A program made the translations under genes and the position numbers. A DNA stretch of 64,000 bases from Kitasatospora xanthocidica (GTDB lineage: Bacteria > Actinomycetota > Actinomycetes > Streptomycetales > Streptomycetaceae): positions 1 through 64,000 of the forward strand of contig NZ_BNBY01000020.1 of assembly GCF_014656195.1 (NCBI RefSeq). Reading direction: 5' to 3'. The notes beneath the pieces are model-generated. The model saw only the letters and a program-made list of their open reading frames with translations, was not told the DNA's origin and did not search any database. The number at the start of each line of letters is the position of its first letter. Within the stretch, counting starts at the first letter, position 1. Shown piece after piece: positions 1-8,977 of this stretch.

Positions 1-26
1 GGCCGCACCGGTGTTCCGGTGCGGCC
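1..26. terminator. Intrinsic terminator hairpin downstream of aspA
   Basis: A perfect 11-bp inverted repeat (GGCCGCACCGG, loop TGTT, then its complement) lies 50 bp past the aspA stop codon on the minus strand. It has no clear U-tract, as is usual in streptomycetes. It could serve both strands, since the gene on the other side is outside the window. Confidence 0.75.
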
Positions 27-76
27 GCCCGCCGTCCGTGCGATGCCTGGCCGGGGGAACCGGCCGCGGCCCGTCG

Positions 77-1486
77 TCAGCCCAGGGCCGCTCCGCTGCC
101 GGCGATGACCTCGGGCCGCAGCAGGGCGGCGAGCTTCTCCGCCGGGAGCAGGCCCTTCTCCAGGACGAGTTCGGCCACGCCCCGGCCGTCGGCCAGGGCC
201 TCCTTGGCGATGGCGGTGGCGGCCGTGTACCCGATGTGCGGGTTGAGCGCGGTCACCAGGCCGATGGAGTTCTCGACGGTCGCGCGCAGCGCCTCGGTGT
301 TGGCGGTGATGCCGACCACGCAGCGCTCGGCGAGGGTGAGGCAGGCCGCGCGCAGGTGGGTGACGGACTCCGACAGCGAGTGCAGGATGATCGGCTCGAA
401 GGCGTTGAGCTGGAGCTGCCCGGCCTCGGCGGCCATGGTGACGGCGACGTCGTTGCCGATCACCTCGAAGGCGACCTGGTTGACGACTTCGGGGATCACC
501 GGGTTGACCTTGCCCGGCATGATGCTCGAACCGGCCTGCACCGGCGGCAGGTTGATCTCGCCGAGGCCCGCGCGCGGTCCGGAGGACAGCAGCCGCAGGT
601 CGTTGCAGGTCTTGGACAGCTTGACGGCGACGCGCTTGAGCACGCCGGACATCTGGACGAACGCGCCGCAGTCCTGGGTCGCTTCGACCAGGTTGGCCGC
701 GGTGACCAGGGGCAGCCCGGTGATGTCGGCGAGGTGGCGCCGGGCCGATTCGGCGTACCCGGCGGGGGCGTTGAGCCCCGTGCCGATCGCCGTCGCGCCG
801 AGGTTGATCTCCTGGATCAGCTCGACGGCTTCCGCGAGCCGGCTACGGTCCTCGTCGAGCATGACGGCGAAGGCGGAGAACTCCTGCCCGAGCGTCATCG
901 GTACGGCGTCCTGCAGCTGGGTGCGGCCCATCTTCAGCACGTCGCGGAACTCGGCGGACTTGGCCGCGAAGGCGTCCTGGAGGACGGCCATCGCGTCGAG
1001 CAGGCCGCGCACCGCGTAGACGGTCGCGATCCGGACGGCCGTCGGGTAGACGTCGTTGGTGGACTGGCCGAGGTTGACGTCCTCGTTGGGGTGCAGGTGC
1101 CCGTACTCGCCCCTGGCGTGGCCCAGCAGCTCCAGCGCCCGGTTGGCGACGACCTCGTTGGCGTTCATGTTGGTCGAGGTGCCGGCGCCGCCCTGGATGA
1201 CGTCGACGACGAACTGGTCGTGCAGCTTCCCGCCGCGGATCTCGCGGCAGGCGCCGACGATCGCGGCGGCCTTCCGCGGCTCCAGCAGGCCGAGCTCCTC
1301 GTTGGCGAGGGCGGCGGCCTCCTTCACGGCGGCCAGGGCGTCGATCAGGTGCGGGTACGCGGAGATGGGCGTGCCCGTGATGGGGAAGTTCTCGGTGGCG
1401 CGCAGGGTGTGGACGCCCCAGTAGGCGTCGGCGGGGACGTCGCGGTCCCCGAGCAGGTCGTGTTCGCTTCGGGTGGCGGCGGTCAT
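77..1486 (-). CDS. aspA: Aspartate ammonia-lyase (aspartase)
   Basis: This 469-residue cytosolic enzyme deaminates L-aspartate to fumarate and ammonia. The aspartase/fumarase superfamily signature GSSIMPGKVNPV lies near residues 320-331 and carries the mobile catalytic-serine loop. An earlier block, NLGQSTNDVYPT (about 135-147), is the substrate-binding SxND-type region. Length and layout match full-length AspA, and the N-terminus (EHDLLGDRDVPADAYWGVHT) is that of aspartases rather than class II fumarases. It is the last gene of a minus-strand run after regulator, permease and asparaginase, 41 bp behind the asparaginase. This order implies that imported asparagine is hydrolysed and the aspartate fed to the TCA cycle. 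The ATG is preceded by AGGAC. Confidence 0.96.
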   Translation of the reverse strand: MTAATRSEHDLLGDRDVPADAYWGVHTLRATENFPITGTPISAYPHLIDALAAVKEAAALANEELGLLEPRKAAAIVGACREIRGGKLHDQFVVDVIQGGAGTSTNMNANEVVANRALELLGHARGEYGHLHPNEDVNLGQSTNDVYPTAVRIATVYAVRGLLDAMAVLQDAFAAKSAEFRDVLKMGRTQLQDAVPMTLGQEFSAFAVMLDEDRSRLAEAVELIQEINLGATAIGTGLNAPAGYAESARRHLADITGLPLVTAANLVEATQDCGAFVQMSGVLKRVAVKLSKTCNDLRLLSSGPRAGLGEINLPPVQAGSSIMPGKVNPVIPEVVNQVAFEVIGNDVAVTMAAEAGQLQLNAFEPIILHSLSESVTHLRAACLTLAERCVVGITANTEALRATVENSIGLVTALNPHIGYTAATAIAKEALADGRGVAELVLEKGLLPAEKLAALLRPEVIAGSGAALG

Positions 1487-1527
1487 GCGGGTCCTCTTCC
1501 TGAGGTGGGGTGGTCTGGGGCGGCGTG

Positions 1528-2547
1528 TCAGGCGGGAGCGGGTACGGCGGGCGGGTCCATCGCCGCCACCGGCCGGATGCCGCCGACGGTCCGGCCGCCG
1601 CCGGTCGTCGGCTCCCCGGCGAAGGCCGTCAGCAGCCTCGGGTCGACTCCGGCCCGGGCCAGGGCGGCGGCGGCCACCGGGACGCGCGCCCGGTCCGCCC
1701 CGTCGGCGATCTTCACGGCGACGGCTCGGCCGTCCGGGAGCGCGGCGATCTGGACGCCCTCGAAGCCGTCCTTGGCGATCAGCCCGGGCACCGCGCGCAT
1801 CAGCTCGGCCACGTCCCGCCCCGCGCCGGAGGCCATTTCCGGGTGGCCGCGCAGCGCGTCCGCCACCCGCCGCTCGGCCGTGCCCGGCGCCCCCGTGGCG
1901 ATGCGGGCGGCAGCGCGGGCGAGGCCGTGCAGGGAGACCGAGAACAGCGGGGAGCCGCAGCCGTCCACGGTGACGTTGGCGGTGTGCTGCCCGGTGAGCT
2001 CCTCGACGGCCTCGGCGATCGCCCTCTGGAGCGGGTGGGCCGGGTCGAGGTAGCTGTCCGGGGGCCAGCCTTTGAGCACGCAGAGGTACAGCATCGCGGC
2101 GTGCTTGCCGGAGCAGTTCTGGGCGAGCCGGGAGGGCCCGCGGCCCTCCCGGACCCAGGCGTCCCGTACGGCCGGGCCGTACGGCAGGTCGGGGACGTTG
2201 CGCAGGTCGTCCTCGGTGAGGCCGGCCAGTGCGAGGATCCGGCGGGCCCCGGCGAGGTGGCGTTCCTCGCCGGAGTGGCTGCCCATCGCCAGGGAGAGCA
2301 GGTCGCCGTCGAGCGGCAGCCCGGCCCGCACCATGGCGACGGCCTGCACGGGCTTGAGCGCGGACCGCGGGTAGCAGGCCGCCTCGATGTCGCCGGTGCG
2401 GAACCGCGGTTCGCCGTCGGCGCCGAGGACGACGACGGAACCGTAGTGGATCCCCTCGACCAGGCCGCCGCGTATGACGTGGGCGACGGGCGCGTGGAGG
2501 GGCTCACGGATCGGGGGCGCGTCCGCGAGGGAACTGCTGAGCATCAC
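1528..2547 (-). CDS. ansA: Asparaginase, Rhizobium-type (asparaginase II family)
   Basis: A 339-residue protein that hydrolyses L-asparagine to aspartate and ammonia. It carries the blocks of the Rhizobium etli type family, not the E. coli type: SALKPVQA near residue 42, SHSGEERH near 90 and NCSGKHA near 143. No signal peptide is visible, so it is probably cytosolic. It lies between an amino-acid permease (82 bp upstream) and aspA (41 bp downstream), making a three-step uptake and catabolism unit. The 82-bp gap before it holds a palindrome like one at the start of the regulator gene, so an internal regulated promoter is plausible. The gene symbol follows usage for this family. Confidence 0.93.
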   Translation of the reverse strand: MMLSSSLADAPPIREPLHAPVAHVIRGGLVEGIHYGSVVVLGADGEPRFRTGDIEAACYPRSALKPVQAVAMVRAGLPLDGDLLSLAMGSHSGEERHLAGARRILALAGLTEDDLRNVPDLPYGPAVRDAWVREGRGPSRLAQNCSGKHAAMLYLCVLKGWPPDSYLDPAHPLQRAIAEAVEELTGQHTANVTVDGCGSPLFSVSLHGLARAAARIATGAPGTAERRVADALRGHPEMASGAGRDVAELMRAVPGLIAKDGFEGVQIAALPDGRAVAVKIADGADRARVPVAAAALARAGVDPRLLTAFAGEPTTGGGRTVGGIRPVAAMDPPAVPAPA

Positions 2548-2618
2548 TGCCTCGTTCGATGGTGGGGGTTGCTTCGGCCGGCGGCCAGGATCACGAAGTC
2601 CTGTCGGCCGCCGGTGTT

Positions 2619-2633
2619 CTGACTGACAGTCAG
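2619..2633. promoter_or_regulatory. Candidate operator in front of ansA
   Basis: CTGACTGACAGTCAG is an almost perfect 15-bp palindrome. It covers the permease stop codon and is centred about 79 bp upstream of the asparaginase start. It shares 10 of 11 bases with the palindrome CTGTCTGACAG at the start of the regulator gene (4781-4791). That the GntR protein binds it is inference. Confidence 0.5.
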
Positions 2634-4069
2634 GAACGCTCGTCGCTCGCGGCGCGGGCGAGGCCGCGGCGGACCGCGTACCAGCCGGCGACCAGTGCCG
2701 CGGCGATCAGCGGCACGCAGAGCACGGTGGTGCGCGCGGCACCGCCGTCGGCGTACATGAGGACCAGGACCGAGGCGAGGAAGGCGAGCGTCACGAGCTC
2801 GGTCCACGGGGAGCCCGGCAGCCGGTAGCCGGGGCGGGTGAGCTCGCCGGCCTGGGTCTTGCGCCAGAACAGGAGGTGGCAGACCATGATCATGCCCCAG
2901 GTGGCGAGGATGCCGATCGCCGCGAGGTTGAGCACGATCTCGAAGGCGTCGGCCGGGACCACGAAGTTGAGGCCGACACCGAGGACGCACATGCCGCTGG
3001 TGAGCAGGATGCCGCCGTACGGCACCTGGCTGCGGCTCATCCGCGCGGTGAAGCGCGGAGCGGAGCCGTTGACCGCCATCGAGCGCAGGATCCGCCCGGT
3101 CGAGTAGAGGCCGGAGTTGAGCGAGGACATGGCCGCGGTGAGGACGACCAGGTTCATCACGCTGTCGGCCGCCGGGACCCCGACGTGGGAGAGCACGGTC
3201 ACGAACGGGCTCTGGCCGGCGGTGTACTTGTTCCACGGCATCAGCATCGACAGCAGGACGACCGAGCCGACGTAGAACAGGCCCACCCGCCACATGATCG
3301 AGTTGATCGCCTTCGGCATGATCTTCTCGGGGTTCTCGGTCTCCCCGGCCGTGACGCCGACCAGTTCGACGGAGGCGTAGGCGAACACCACGCCCTGGAC
3401 GATCAGCAGCATCGGCAGCAGGCCGTTGGGGAAGATCCCGCCGTTGTCGGTGATCAGCGACGGGCCGGGGACCGCGCCGTCCACGGGGTGCCGGGTGACG
3501 AGCAGGAAGATCCCGATGCCCATGAAGACCACCAGGGCGCTGACCTTGACGATGGCGAACCAGAACTCCAGTTCGCCGAAGATCCTCACCGAGATCAGGT
3601 TCACGGTGAGGACCACGGCCAGGGCCACGAGCGCGATCACCCACTGCGGGACGTCGGAGAACAGGTGCCAGTAGTGGGTGTACGTGGCGACGGCGGTGAT
3701 GTCGGCGATGCCGGTGGTCGCCCAGTTGAGGAAGTACATCCAGCCCGCCGTGTACGCGCCCTTCTCGCCCAGGAACTCCCGGGCGTACGAGACGAAGGCG
3801 CCGGAGGACGGGCGGTACAGGACGAGTTCGCCCAGCGCGCGGACGACGAGGAACGCGAAGACGCCGCAGACCGCGTACGCGACGAACAGCGAGGGCCCGG
3901 CTTCGGCGAGGCGTCCGCCCGCGCCGAGGAAGAGCCCGGTGCCGATCGCACCGCCGATCGCGATCATGTTGACATGGCGGGGTTTCAGGGACTTGCTGTA
4001 GCCGGTGTCTCCGGCATCGACGTGACGGGTCGTGGGGAGTTGCTCGTCCTTGAGGAACTGCTCGCTCAC
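2630..4069 (-). CDS. Amino acid permease of the AAT/APC family, probably asparagine/aspartate uptake
   Basis: A 479-residue integral membrane protein with about twelve hydrophobic segments. Its start, residues 22-40, has the amino-acid-permease signature GGAIGTGLFLGAGGRLAEAG. The GTG at 4069 is chosen because it overlaps the upstream regulator's stop codon by 4 bases (GTGA), a typical coupled start; an open frame continues upstream only through the regulator. It probably imports asparagine or a related amino acid by proton symport, inferred from asparaginase and aspartase being the next genes; substrate cannot be read from sequence. The C-terminus is short and charged (RAASDERS). Confidence 0.9.
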   Translation of the reverse strand: MSEQFLKDEQLPTTRHVDAGDTGYSKSLKPRHVNMIAIGGAIGTGLFLGAGGRLAEAGPSLFVAYAVCGVFAFLVVRALGELVLYRPSSGAFVSYAREFLGEKGAYTAGWMYFLNWATTGIADITAVATYTHYWHLFSDVPQWVIALVALAVVLTVNLISVRIFGELEFWFAIVKVSALVVFMGIGIFLLVTRHPVDGAVPGPSLITDNGGIFPNGLLPMLLIVQGVVFAYASVELVGVTAGETENPEKIMPKAINSIMWRVGLFYVGSVVLLSMLMPWNKYTAGQSPFVTVLSHVGVPAADSVMNLVVLTAAMSSLNSGLYSTGRILRSMAVNGSAPRFTARMSRSQVPYGGILLTSGMCVLGVGLNFVVPADAFEIVLNLAAIGILATWGMIMVCHLLFWRKTQAGELTRPGYRLPGSPWTELVTLAFLASVLVLMYADGGAARTTVLCVPLIAAALVAGWYAVRRGLARAASDERS

Positions 4070-4797
4070 GCCTCTGGTCTGCCTTCCGTCGGGGACTCCG
4101 CGCGCCCGGGGCGCACGATGTCGGTGAGGGTCGTCTCGACGCGGTGCAGGTGGTGCGACATGGCCGCCACCGCGTCGCGCTCGGAACCGTCGATCAGCGC
4201 CTCGACGATCGCCCGGTGTTCGCAGTTGGACTGCTCGCGCCGCCCGCCCAGTTCGTTGAGGAAGGTCGACTGACGCGCCAGCGCGTCCCGGATCTCCTCG
4301 ATGACCCGGCGGAACACCGGGTTGCGGGAGGCCTCGGCCACCCCCAGGTGGAAGACGGTGTCCAGCGCGACCCACGCGGTGGTGTCGGTCTCCCGCTCCA
4401 TCCGGTCGAGCAGGTGGGACAGGTGGTCCAGGTCCTCCGGGGTGCGGCGCAGCGCGGCGTACCCGGCGACCGGGATCTCGACGTGCCGACGCACCTCCAG
4501 AAGGTCGCTGGCGGCGTAGTCGCCGAAGGTGGGGTCCTCGACCGTGTTGGCCACGACGAAGGTCCCCTTGCCGGTCCGCGAGACGGTCAGGCCCATGGTC
4601 TGGAGGGCCCGCAGCGCCTCCCGCAGCACGGGCCGGCTGACTTCCAGGGTCCGGCAGAGCTCGGCCTCGGACGGAAGCTTGTCCCCTACGGCGTACTCAC
4701 CGCGCTCGATGGCGCTGCGCAGGTGGCCGAACACCGCTTCCATGGCGCTGACGCGCCGCGGGACCGAGCCGCCTGTCTGGCTGTCTGACAGGTTCAC
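4066..4797 (-). CDS. GntR-family regulator, FadR subfamily, of the asparagine operon
   Basis: A 243-residue repressor-type protein. The N-terminal winged helix (about residues 18-82) has the GntR pattern GDKLPSEAELCRTLEVSRP and ends in the wing TGKGTFV. The C-terminal helical FCD domain shows spaced acidic and histidine residues (DTVFHLGVAEA, CEHRAIVEAL, SHHLHRVE) of the kind that bind a metal plus a carboxylate ligand. Start GTG at 4797 is preferred; the frame is open further but lacks initiation signals. It heads the operon and overlaps the permease by 4 bp. A perfect palindrome lies immediately inside its start, suggesting autoregulation. A ligand such as aspartate or asparagine is inferred from context only. 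Confidence 0.9.
   Translation of the reverse strand: MNLSDSQTGGSVPRRVSAMEAVFGHLRSAIERGEYAVGDKLPSEAELCRTLEVSRPVLREALRALQTMGLTVSRTGKGTFVVANTVEDPTFGDYAASDLLEVRRHVEIPVAGYAALRRTPEDLDHLSHLLDRMERETDTTAWVALDTVFHLGVAEASRNPVFRRVIEEIRDALARQSTFLNELGGRREQSNCEHRAIVEALIDGSERDAVAAMSHHLHRVETTLTDIVRPGRAESPTEGRPEA
4781..4791. promoter_or_regulatory. Candidate GntR operator at the regulator start
   Basis: CTGTCTGACAG is a perfect palindrome (arms CTGTC/GACAG around one base) lying 4-14 bases inside the regulator's coding start. A 10-of-11 match recurs at 2619-2629 before ansA. Its position suits autorepression. Confidence 0.5.
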
Positions 4798-4880
4798 GGG
4801 CCGATCCTGAGGGCTGCGGCCCGGCGGTGTCAAGAGACCGGCGCCGAGACGACGCCTCGCTGAACGTCGCCCGAACACGC

Positions 4881-4919
4881 GACGGAGGCTCCCCCGGCCG
4901 GGCCGGGGGAGCCTCCGTC
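4881..4919. terminator. Strong intrinsic terminator
   Basis: A 19-bp perfect inverted repeat (arm GACGGAGGCTCCCCCGGCC) with minimal loop. It lies 120 bp past the stop of the minus-strand beta-propeller gene and just upstream of the regulator gene, so it isolates the two transcription units. Confidence 0.85.
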
Positions 4920-4964
4920 GTCACTCCGTGCTGGTCAGGCCGGTCGACCGCCCGGGCAGGCTGC

Positions 4965-5029
4965 CCGGTGGTGACCGACCGGTGGTGACCGGTCGAGCGG
5001 TGACCGGCTCAGGGACGACCGGTCGAGTG
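4965..5029. repeat. Short direct repeats before the terminator
   Basis: CCGGTGGTGACC occurs at 4965 and 4979 (14-bp period), and GACCGGTCGAG at 4987 and 5017. This lies in the 3' untranslated part of the beta-propeller gene. No function can be assigned. Confidence 0.6.
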
Positions 5030-5038
5030 GTCCACCGA

Positions 5039-7744
5039 TCAGTCGGCCTGCTCGTCGTAGCGGCCGCGGCCGAGGCGGCGCAGGTCGAAGGACCAGATGC
5101 CGCGGCCGAAGGTGGCGGCGTAGAGCCTGCCGTCCGGGCCGGTCTTCAGCTGCTGCACCGCCGTGGTGGGCAGGTTGCGGCCCAGCACCCGGAAGTCGGT
5201 CTCACCGGGCGCGCGGTAGAAGGCGGCGAGGTCGCTGCCGAGGGCGAGGCCGCCGTTCGGCAGGAGCTTGACGGAGGTGGCGGGGACGTCGGGCAGGTTG
5301 GCCGAGACGTCGGTCCAGGTGGCGCCGCCGTCGTGGGTCTCGAAGAGGTGGCCGACCCCCGCGCCGGGGCCCTCGGTCCAGGTGCGCGAGAAGCCGTTGA
5401 AGGCGACCAGGACGTGCCGGGCGTCCTTCTCGTCCACCGCGAAGGAGGAGATGTACCGGTTCGGCAGGGTGCCGTCGACCGGCAGGTCGAGCTGGTGCCA
5501 GCCGGTGCCGTCGGTCTTGCCGACCGCGATGCCGCGGCTGAAGCCGACGTTGTTGCACGGGCCGCACCAGCCCGCGTACACGGTGCCGTCGACGGTCGCG
5601 ACCGCCGTGGCGACGTGGCCGGCGCCCAGGTCGTAGGCGGAGGTCCACTCGCTGCCGCTGCGGATCGCGTACCCCTTGTGCTGGACCCAGACGTGCCGGC
5701 CGCCGGCGATCCAGGTGTTGCCGTCCTTCGGGTCGGCGGTGATCGGCGCGATGAAGCGCGCGGCGCTGGTGTCCTTGTCGGGCGGCGCGACCTCGTAGGA
5801 GGTGGCCTTGGTGGGGTCGGTCTTCCAACCGCCGTTGTTGACGGCGCAGTTCTGGGTGACCCACATGTCGAGGTAGACGTACTCCTCGGCGATGTTGCAG
5901 CCGTTGGCCGGGTCGACGAGGGTGTCGGCGCCGTCGCCGCCGAAGTTGGAGCCCATCACCTTGTCGTGGGCGCGCAGGATGGACTGGCCGTTGTCCTGCA
6001 GGCCGCCGCTGACGATCACGCCCTTGCCGGAGCGGTCCGCAGGGTCCTTGCCGACGCCGACCGAGTAGTACTGCAGGGTGTCGATGGTGCCGTCGCCCAG
6101 CGACTTCCAGTCGGTGGCGTGGCCGGAGGCGTCGGCCGCGCCGTTGACCGGGCGGCTGTAGATGCCGCCGTCGTTGCCGACGTACACGCTGGTCTTGCCC
6201 TTGTACCTGCCGAAGGCGACGGCGTGCTGGTCGGAGTGGGTGGTCTGCGAGCAGTCGCCGGTCTGCTTGGCCGGGTCGATGCTCCAGCAGGGGAAGCCGA
6301 AGTTCCAGTACGGGCCCGGGACGGTCCAGGTGGTGCCGCCGTTCTTCGTCTCCAGCACCTCCTCCAGGCCGGCGTAGACGTGGTCGGGGTCGGCCGGGTC
6401 GACCCGGAGGAACTGGTTGTACCAGGCCTGGATGCCGGGCTGGTAGCCCTCGTCCTGGAGCGCGGAGCCGGAGTTCTTCAGCTTGTCCTTGTCCGCGATC
6501 TGGGTCCACGGGCCGAAGGGGGAACCGGACGTGGAGACGTAGATGCCCTTGAGGCCGGTGTCCGGGTCGCTCGCCATGACCGCCGGGGACTGGTCGATCG
6601 CGTAGTAGCGCGAGCCGTCCGCCGAGGCGGCGAAGGTCACGTTGCCCACGTTCGCCGCGTCCGTCGGCAGGTCGCCGAGCGACCCGACGCGCTGCCAGGT
6701 GCCGTCCGCCGCCTTGCCGTAGAAGCCGTTGTAGGTGTCGCCGCCGCGCCAGCCCACCGCCAGGACCACCTTGCCCGGGTCCTTGGGGTCGATCGCGATG
6801 TCGTTGGCGATGTTCTTGTACGGCGCGGCCGGGTCCCCGGCCTTCGAACCGCCCGGCAGGTACTCGGGGTTGGGCGCGAACTCCAGCGTCCAGGGGCCGG
6901 ACAGCGTGGTGGCCGAGTGGCTCCAGACACCCCGGCTGGTCGCCGCCCACACCTTGCCGCCGCCGAAGCGCAGCGCGTGGACGATGGTCGACTCCAGCTC
7001 CGCGCCGCCCACCCGCATACCGGGCTGGAACTCGCCGTGCTTGGGGTCGGGAAGCACGTACACGCCGGTTCCGACGTACGAGGTGGCGCCGGTGTTGGAC
7101 TCACCGGTGGCGTACCAGAGCCGGCCGGAGCCGTCCAGGTCGAGCGTGCCGGTCGACAGGGACGGCAGTTTATCGGAGATGGACTGCCACTGGCCGCCGC
7201 CGGTGCGGGAGCGGAACACCCCGCCGTTGGCGCCGCCCGCGTAGACGTAGCCGTCGTCGTCGGCGGCGATGCCGGTGATCCGGCCGGTGACGTAGCCGGA
7301 GCCGCCGCTGGAGTTGGAGTTGACGTCGCGGTAGCGCGGGTCGTCGGAGTCGTACGGCTTGTCCGTGACGTGGTCCCAGTTGCCGCCGGTACGCGGCATC
7401 GACTGCAACTGCGCCCAGGCCGCGCCGTAGGCGCCCGGGGCGACCACGCCGGGGGCGGTGCGGGCCTCGGTGTACTGGGCGGTGCCCTCGGCGGAGTTCT
7501 CGGCCTCGTCGCCCTCGTCCTCGCCGGGGGCGTCGGCCTTGGCGGTGAAGGCCGGGCCGGCGGTGGCGCCCCCGCCCCGGACCTTCTTCGCGTGCTTCTT
7601 CCCGACCTCGGTCTGGTGCTGGGCCTGGTGCGGGCGCGGGTCGGGCGTCGCGGACGGCGCGGCGAGGGCCTGGGTGGTGGTCAGTCCGAGCGCGGTCAGG
7701 GTGACGGCGGGCAGCAGCAGCCGTCGGCGTTGCCTGGTGGGCAC
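5039..7744 (-). CDS. Secreted BNR/sortilin-like beta-propeller protein
   Basis: A 901-residue exported protein. The GTG at 7744 is preferred: GGGGAGG lies just upstream and the N-terminus then starts with a short RRR stretch, a hydrophobic core and an ALAAPSA cleavage region. A low-complexity charged linker (to about residue 105) precedes repeated propeller blades with BNR-like turns (SRTGGGQW near 185, ETKNGGTTW, ETHDGGATW), as seen in sortilin/VPS10-like and GH74-like proteins. Cysteine pairs in the middle suggest disulfides. The catalytic aspartates of GH74 cannot be confirmed by eye, so I do not assign an enzyme activity; carbohydrate or protein binding are alternatives. A strong hairpin follows the gene. 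Confidence 0.8.
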   Translation of the reverse strand: MPTRQRRRLLLPAVTLTALGLTTTQALAAPSATPDPRPHQAQHQTEVGKKHAKKVRGGGATAGPAFTAKADAPGEDEGDEAENSAEGTAQYTEARTAPGVVAPGAYGAAWAQLQSMPRTGGNWDHVTDKPYDSDDPRYRDVNSNSSGGSGYVTGRITGIAADDDGYVYAGGANGGVFRSRTGGGQWQSISDKLPSLSTGTLDLDGSGRLWYATGESNTGATSYVGTGVYVLPDPKHGEFQPGMRVGGAELESTIVHALRFGGGKVWAATSRGVWSHSATTLSGPWTLEFAPNPEYLPGGSKAGDPAAPYKNIANDIAIDPKDPGKVVLAVGWRGGDTYNGFYGKAADGTWQRVGSLGDLPTDAANVGNVTFAASADGSRYYAIDQSPAVMASDPDTGLKGIYVSTSGSPFGPWTQIADKDKLKNSGSALQDEGYQPGIQAWYNQFLRVDPADPDHVYAGLEEVLETKNGGTTWTVPGPYWNFGFPCWSIDPAKQTGDCSQTTHSDQHAVAFGRYKGKTSVYVGNDGGIYSRPVNGAADASGHATDWKSLGDGTIDTLQYYSVGVGKDPADRSGKGVIVSGGLQDNGQSILRAHDKVMGSNFGGDGADTLVDPANGCNIAEEYVYLDMWVTQNCAVNNGGWKTDPTKATSYEVAPPDKDTSAARFIAPITADPKDGNTWIAGGRHVWVQHKGYAIRSGSEWTSAYDLGAGHVATAVATVDGTVYAGWCGPCNNVGFSRGIAVGKTDGTGWHQLDLPVDGTLPNRYISSFAVDEKDARHVLVAFNGFSRTWTEGPGAGVGHLFETHDGGATWTDVSANLPDVPATSVKLLPNGGLALGSDLAAFYRAPGETDFRVLGRNLPTTAVQQLKTGPDGRLYAATFGRGIWSFDLRRLGRGRYDEQAD

Positions 7745-7990
7745 GATGGTGGGTCCTCCCCAGTGCGGCGGGTCGCGCGGTCGCGCCACCCGGCGGAAAC
7801 ACGGGGAAGCCTGCTAAGCCGATCCGGCCAAGGGAAGAGCCCTACGGTAAGAACCCGGTAATGGCCTTACGGTTTCGAACAGTTGGCATTCACCGAATGG
7901 GAACGCCGGGGTGCGGGGCGCCGGGCGCGGACGGTCGCGCGCCGGGCTCCGGATGTCGACCACCCGTCACTTCCGGGGCGTGGGCCCCGG

Positions 7991-8701
7991 TCACCGTCCG
8001 CGCAGCCGCCGGAGGCCCGTGCGCACCGCGGCGACCGGGTCGAAGGCACCGGGACGGTCCCTGGTCAGCGGGTAGCAGGCGAACCCGATCAGGGCCGCGC
8101 TGAAGTGGCCGACGCTGGTGTAGTCCCGGCTCTGCTGGACGCCCAGGCCGTAGACGACCAGCACCCCGACGGCGTACAGGTACCGCCAGGGCCGCACGAT
8201 CAGGTAGGTGAGCACCGCGACCACTCCGGCCAGCGCGTAGCTGACGCCGTAGTCGAGGGTGTAGACGGCCTTCGGCGGGGCGAGCCCGCGGTGGATCGCC
8301 CAGCCGAGCACGCCCTCGCTGAGGTAGGTCGCGCCGACGTGCGCGAGCATCGCCACCGAGATCCAGCGCAGCGTGCCGAGCCACCGCTCGGCGGGCACGT
8401 GGAAGAGGTTGTAGAGCAGGAAGTAGGACAGCCAGCCCCCGCCCGCGATCCACAGCGCGCTGGTCACCAGGACACGCACCGGTGACACCTGCAGGTGGTG
8501 CAGATTGGTCGAGCGCCGCTCCAGGATGCGGTCGGCGGTCGCCGGGTCGACGTGCCGGATCACCTGGGTGGTGACGAGCAGGATCGCCAGCCAGGCGTAG
8601 GTGCCCGGAGCGCGCCGGACGTAGGACCACACCGCCCGGGCCGCGCGGGCCCACCAGGGCCGCCGCCGCGCCTCGGAGCCCCTGACGGTGCTGCCGGCCA
8701 T
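7991..8701 (-). CDS. Rhomboid-like multispanning membrane protein
   Basis: A 236-residue protein with about six hydrophobic segments. It has the order of elements of rhomboid proteases: HVGATYLSEG near the middle, then YGVSYALAG (a GxSx-type serine motif) and, in the last segment, SVGHFSAALIG (histidine). Serine and histidine could form the rhomboid dyad, but no typical GxSG is present, so activity is uncertain. The ATG at 8701 is chosen because it gives a normal charged N-terminus (MAGSTVRGSEARRR); the frame stays open far upstream over the divergent gene. A second, clearly related protein is encoded divergently 276 bp away. Confidence 0.8.
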   Translation of the reverse strand: MAGSTVRGSEARRRPWWARAARAVWSYVRRAPGTYAWLAILLVTTQVIRHVDPATADRILERRSTNLHHLQVSPVRVLVTSALWIAGGGWLSYFLLYNLFHVPAERWLGTLRWISVAMLAHVGATYLSEGVLGWAIHRGLAPPKAVYTLDYGVSYALAGVVAVLTYLIVRPWRYLYAVGVLVVYGLGVQQSRDYTSVGHFSAALIGFACYPLTRDRPGAFDPVAAVRTGLRRLRGR

Positions 8702-8977
8702 CGGCGCCTCCTCGACACTCCTCCCCCACCCCTGCCCCCTCACCCTCGCCCCTCCCGGCCGCGATCCGCCGCCGCAGCGGCCCGTCCGGGTGAGCCGCCG
8801 ACCGCCCCCGCCGCCGCCCGCCGGCCACCCGACGACCGCCCGCCTGCCACCCGCCTGCCACCCGCCCGCCTCCCGCCGCTGACGTACGCTGGCGCCCTGA
8901 CCTCCCGGCCACGACCCCTCCGGCCACGCACCGGGCGTGCCGACACCGGGAACCGCAGAGCAAGGGCAGCAGGCACG
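8702..8977. promoter_or_regulatory. Shared divergent promoter region of the two rhomboid-like genes
   Basis: The 276 bp between the two divergent starts are C-rich on the plus strand. They contain a run of imperfect CACCCGCCTGC-type direct repeats at about 8840-8880. No convincing -10/-35 pair was found. Confidence 0.4.

Noticed and set aside
11..2053. A 680-codon open frame on the plus strand opposite aspA and ansA
   Set aside because: Antisense shadow of GC-rich genes; the minus strand encodes two well-recognised enzymes and the plus frame has no family motif.
4928..7861. A 977-codon plus-strand frame opposite the beta-propeller gene
   Set aside because: Low-complexity Val/Gly/Arg-rich shadow; the minus strand has signal peptide and blade repeats.
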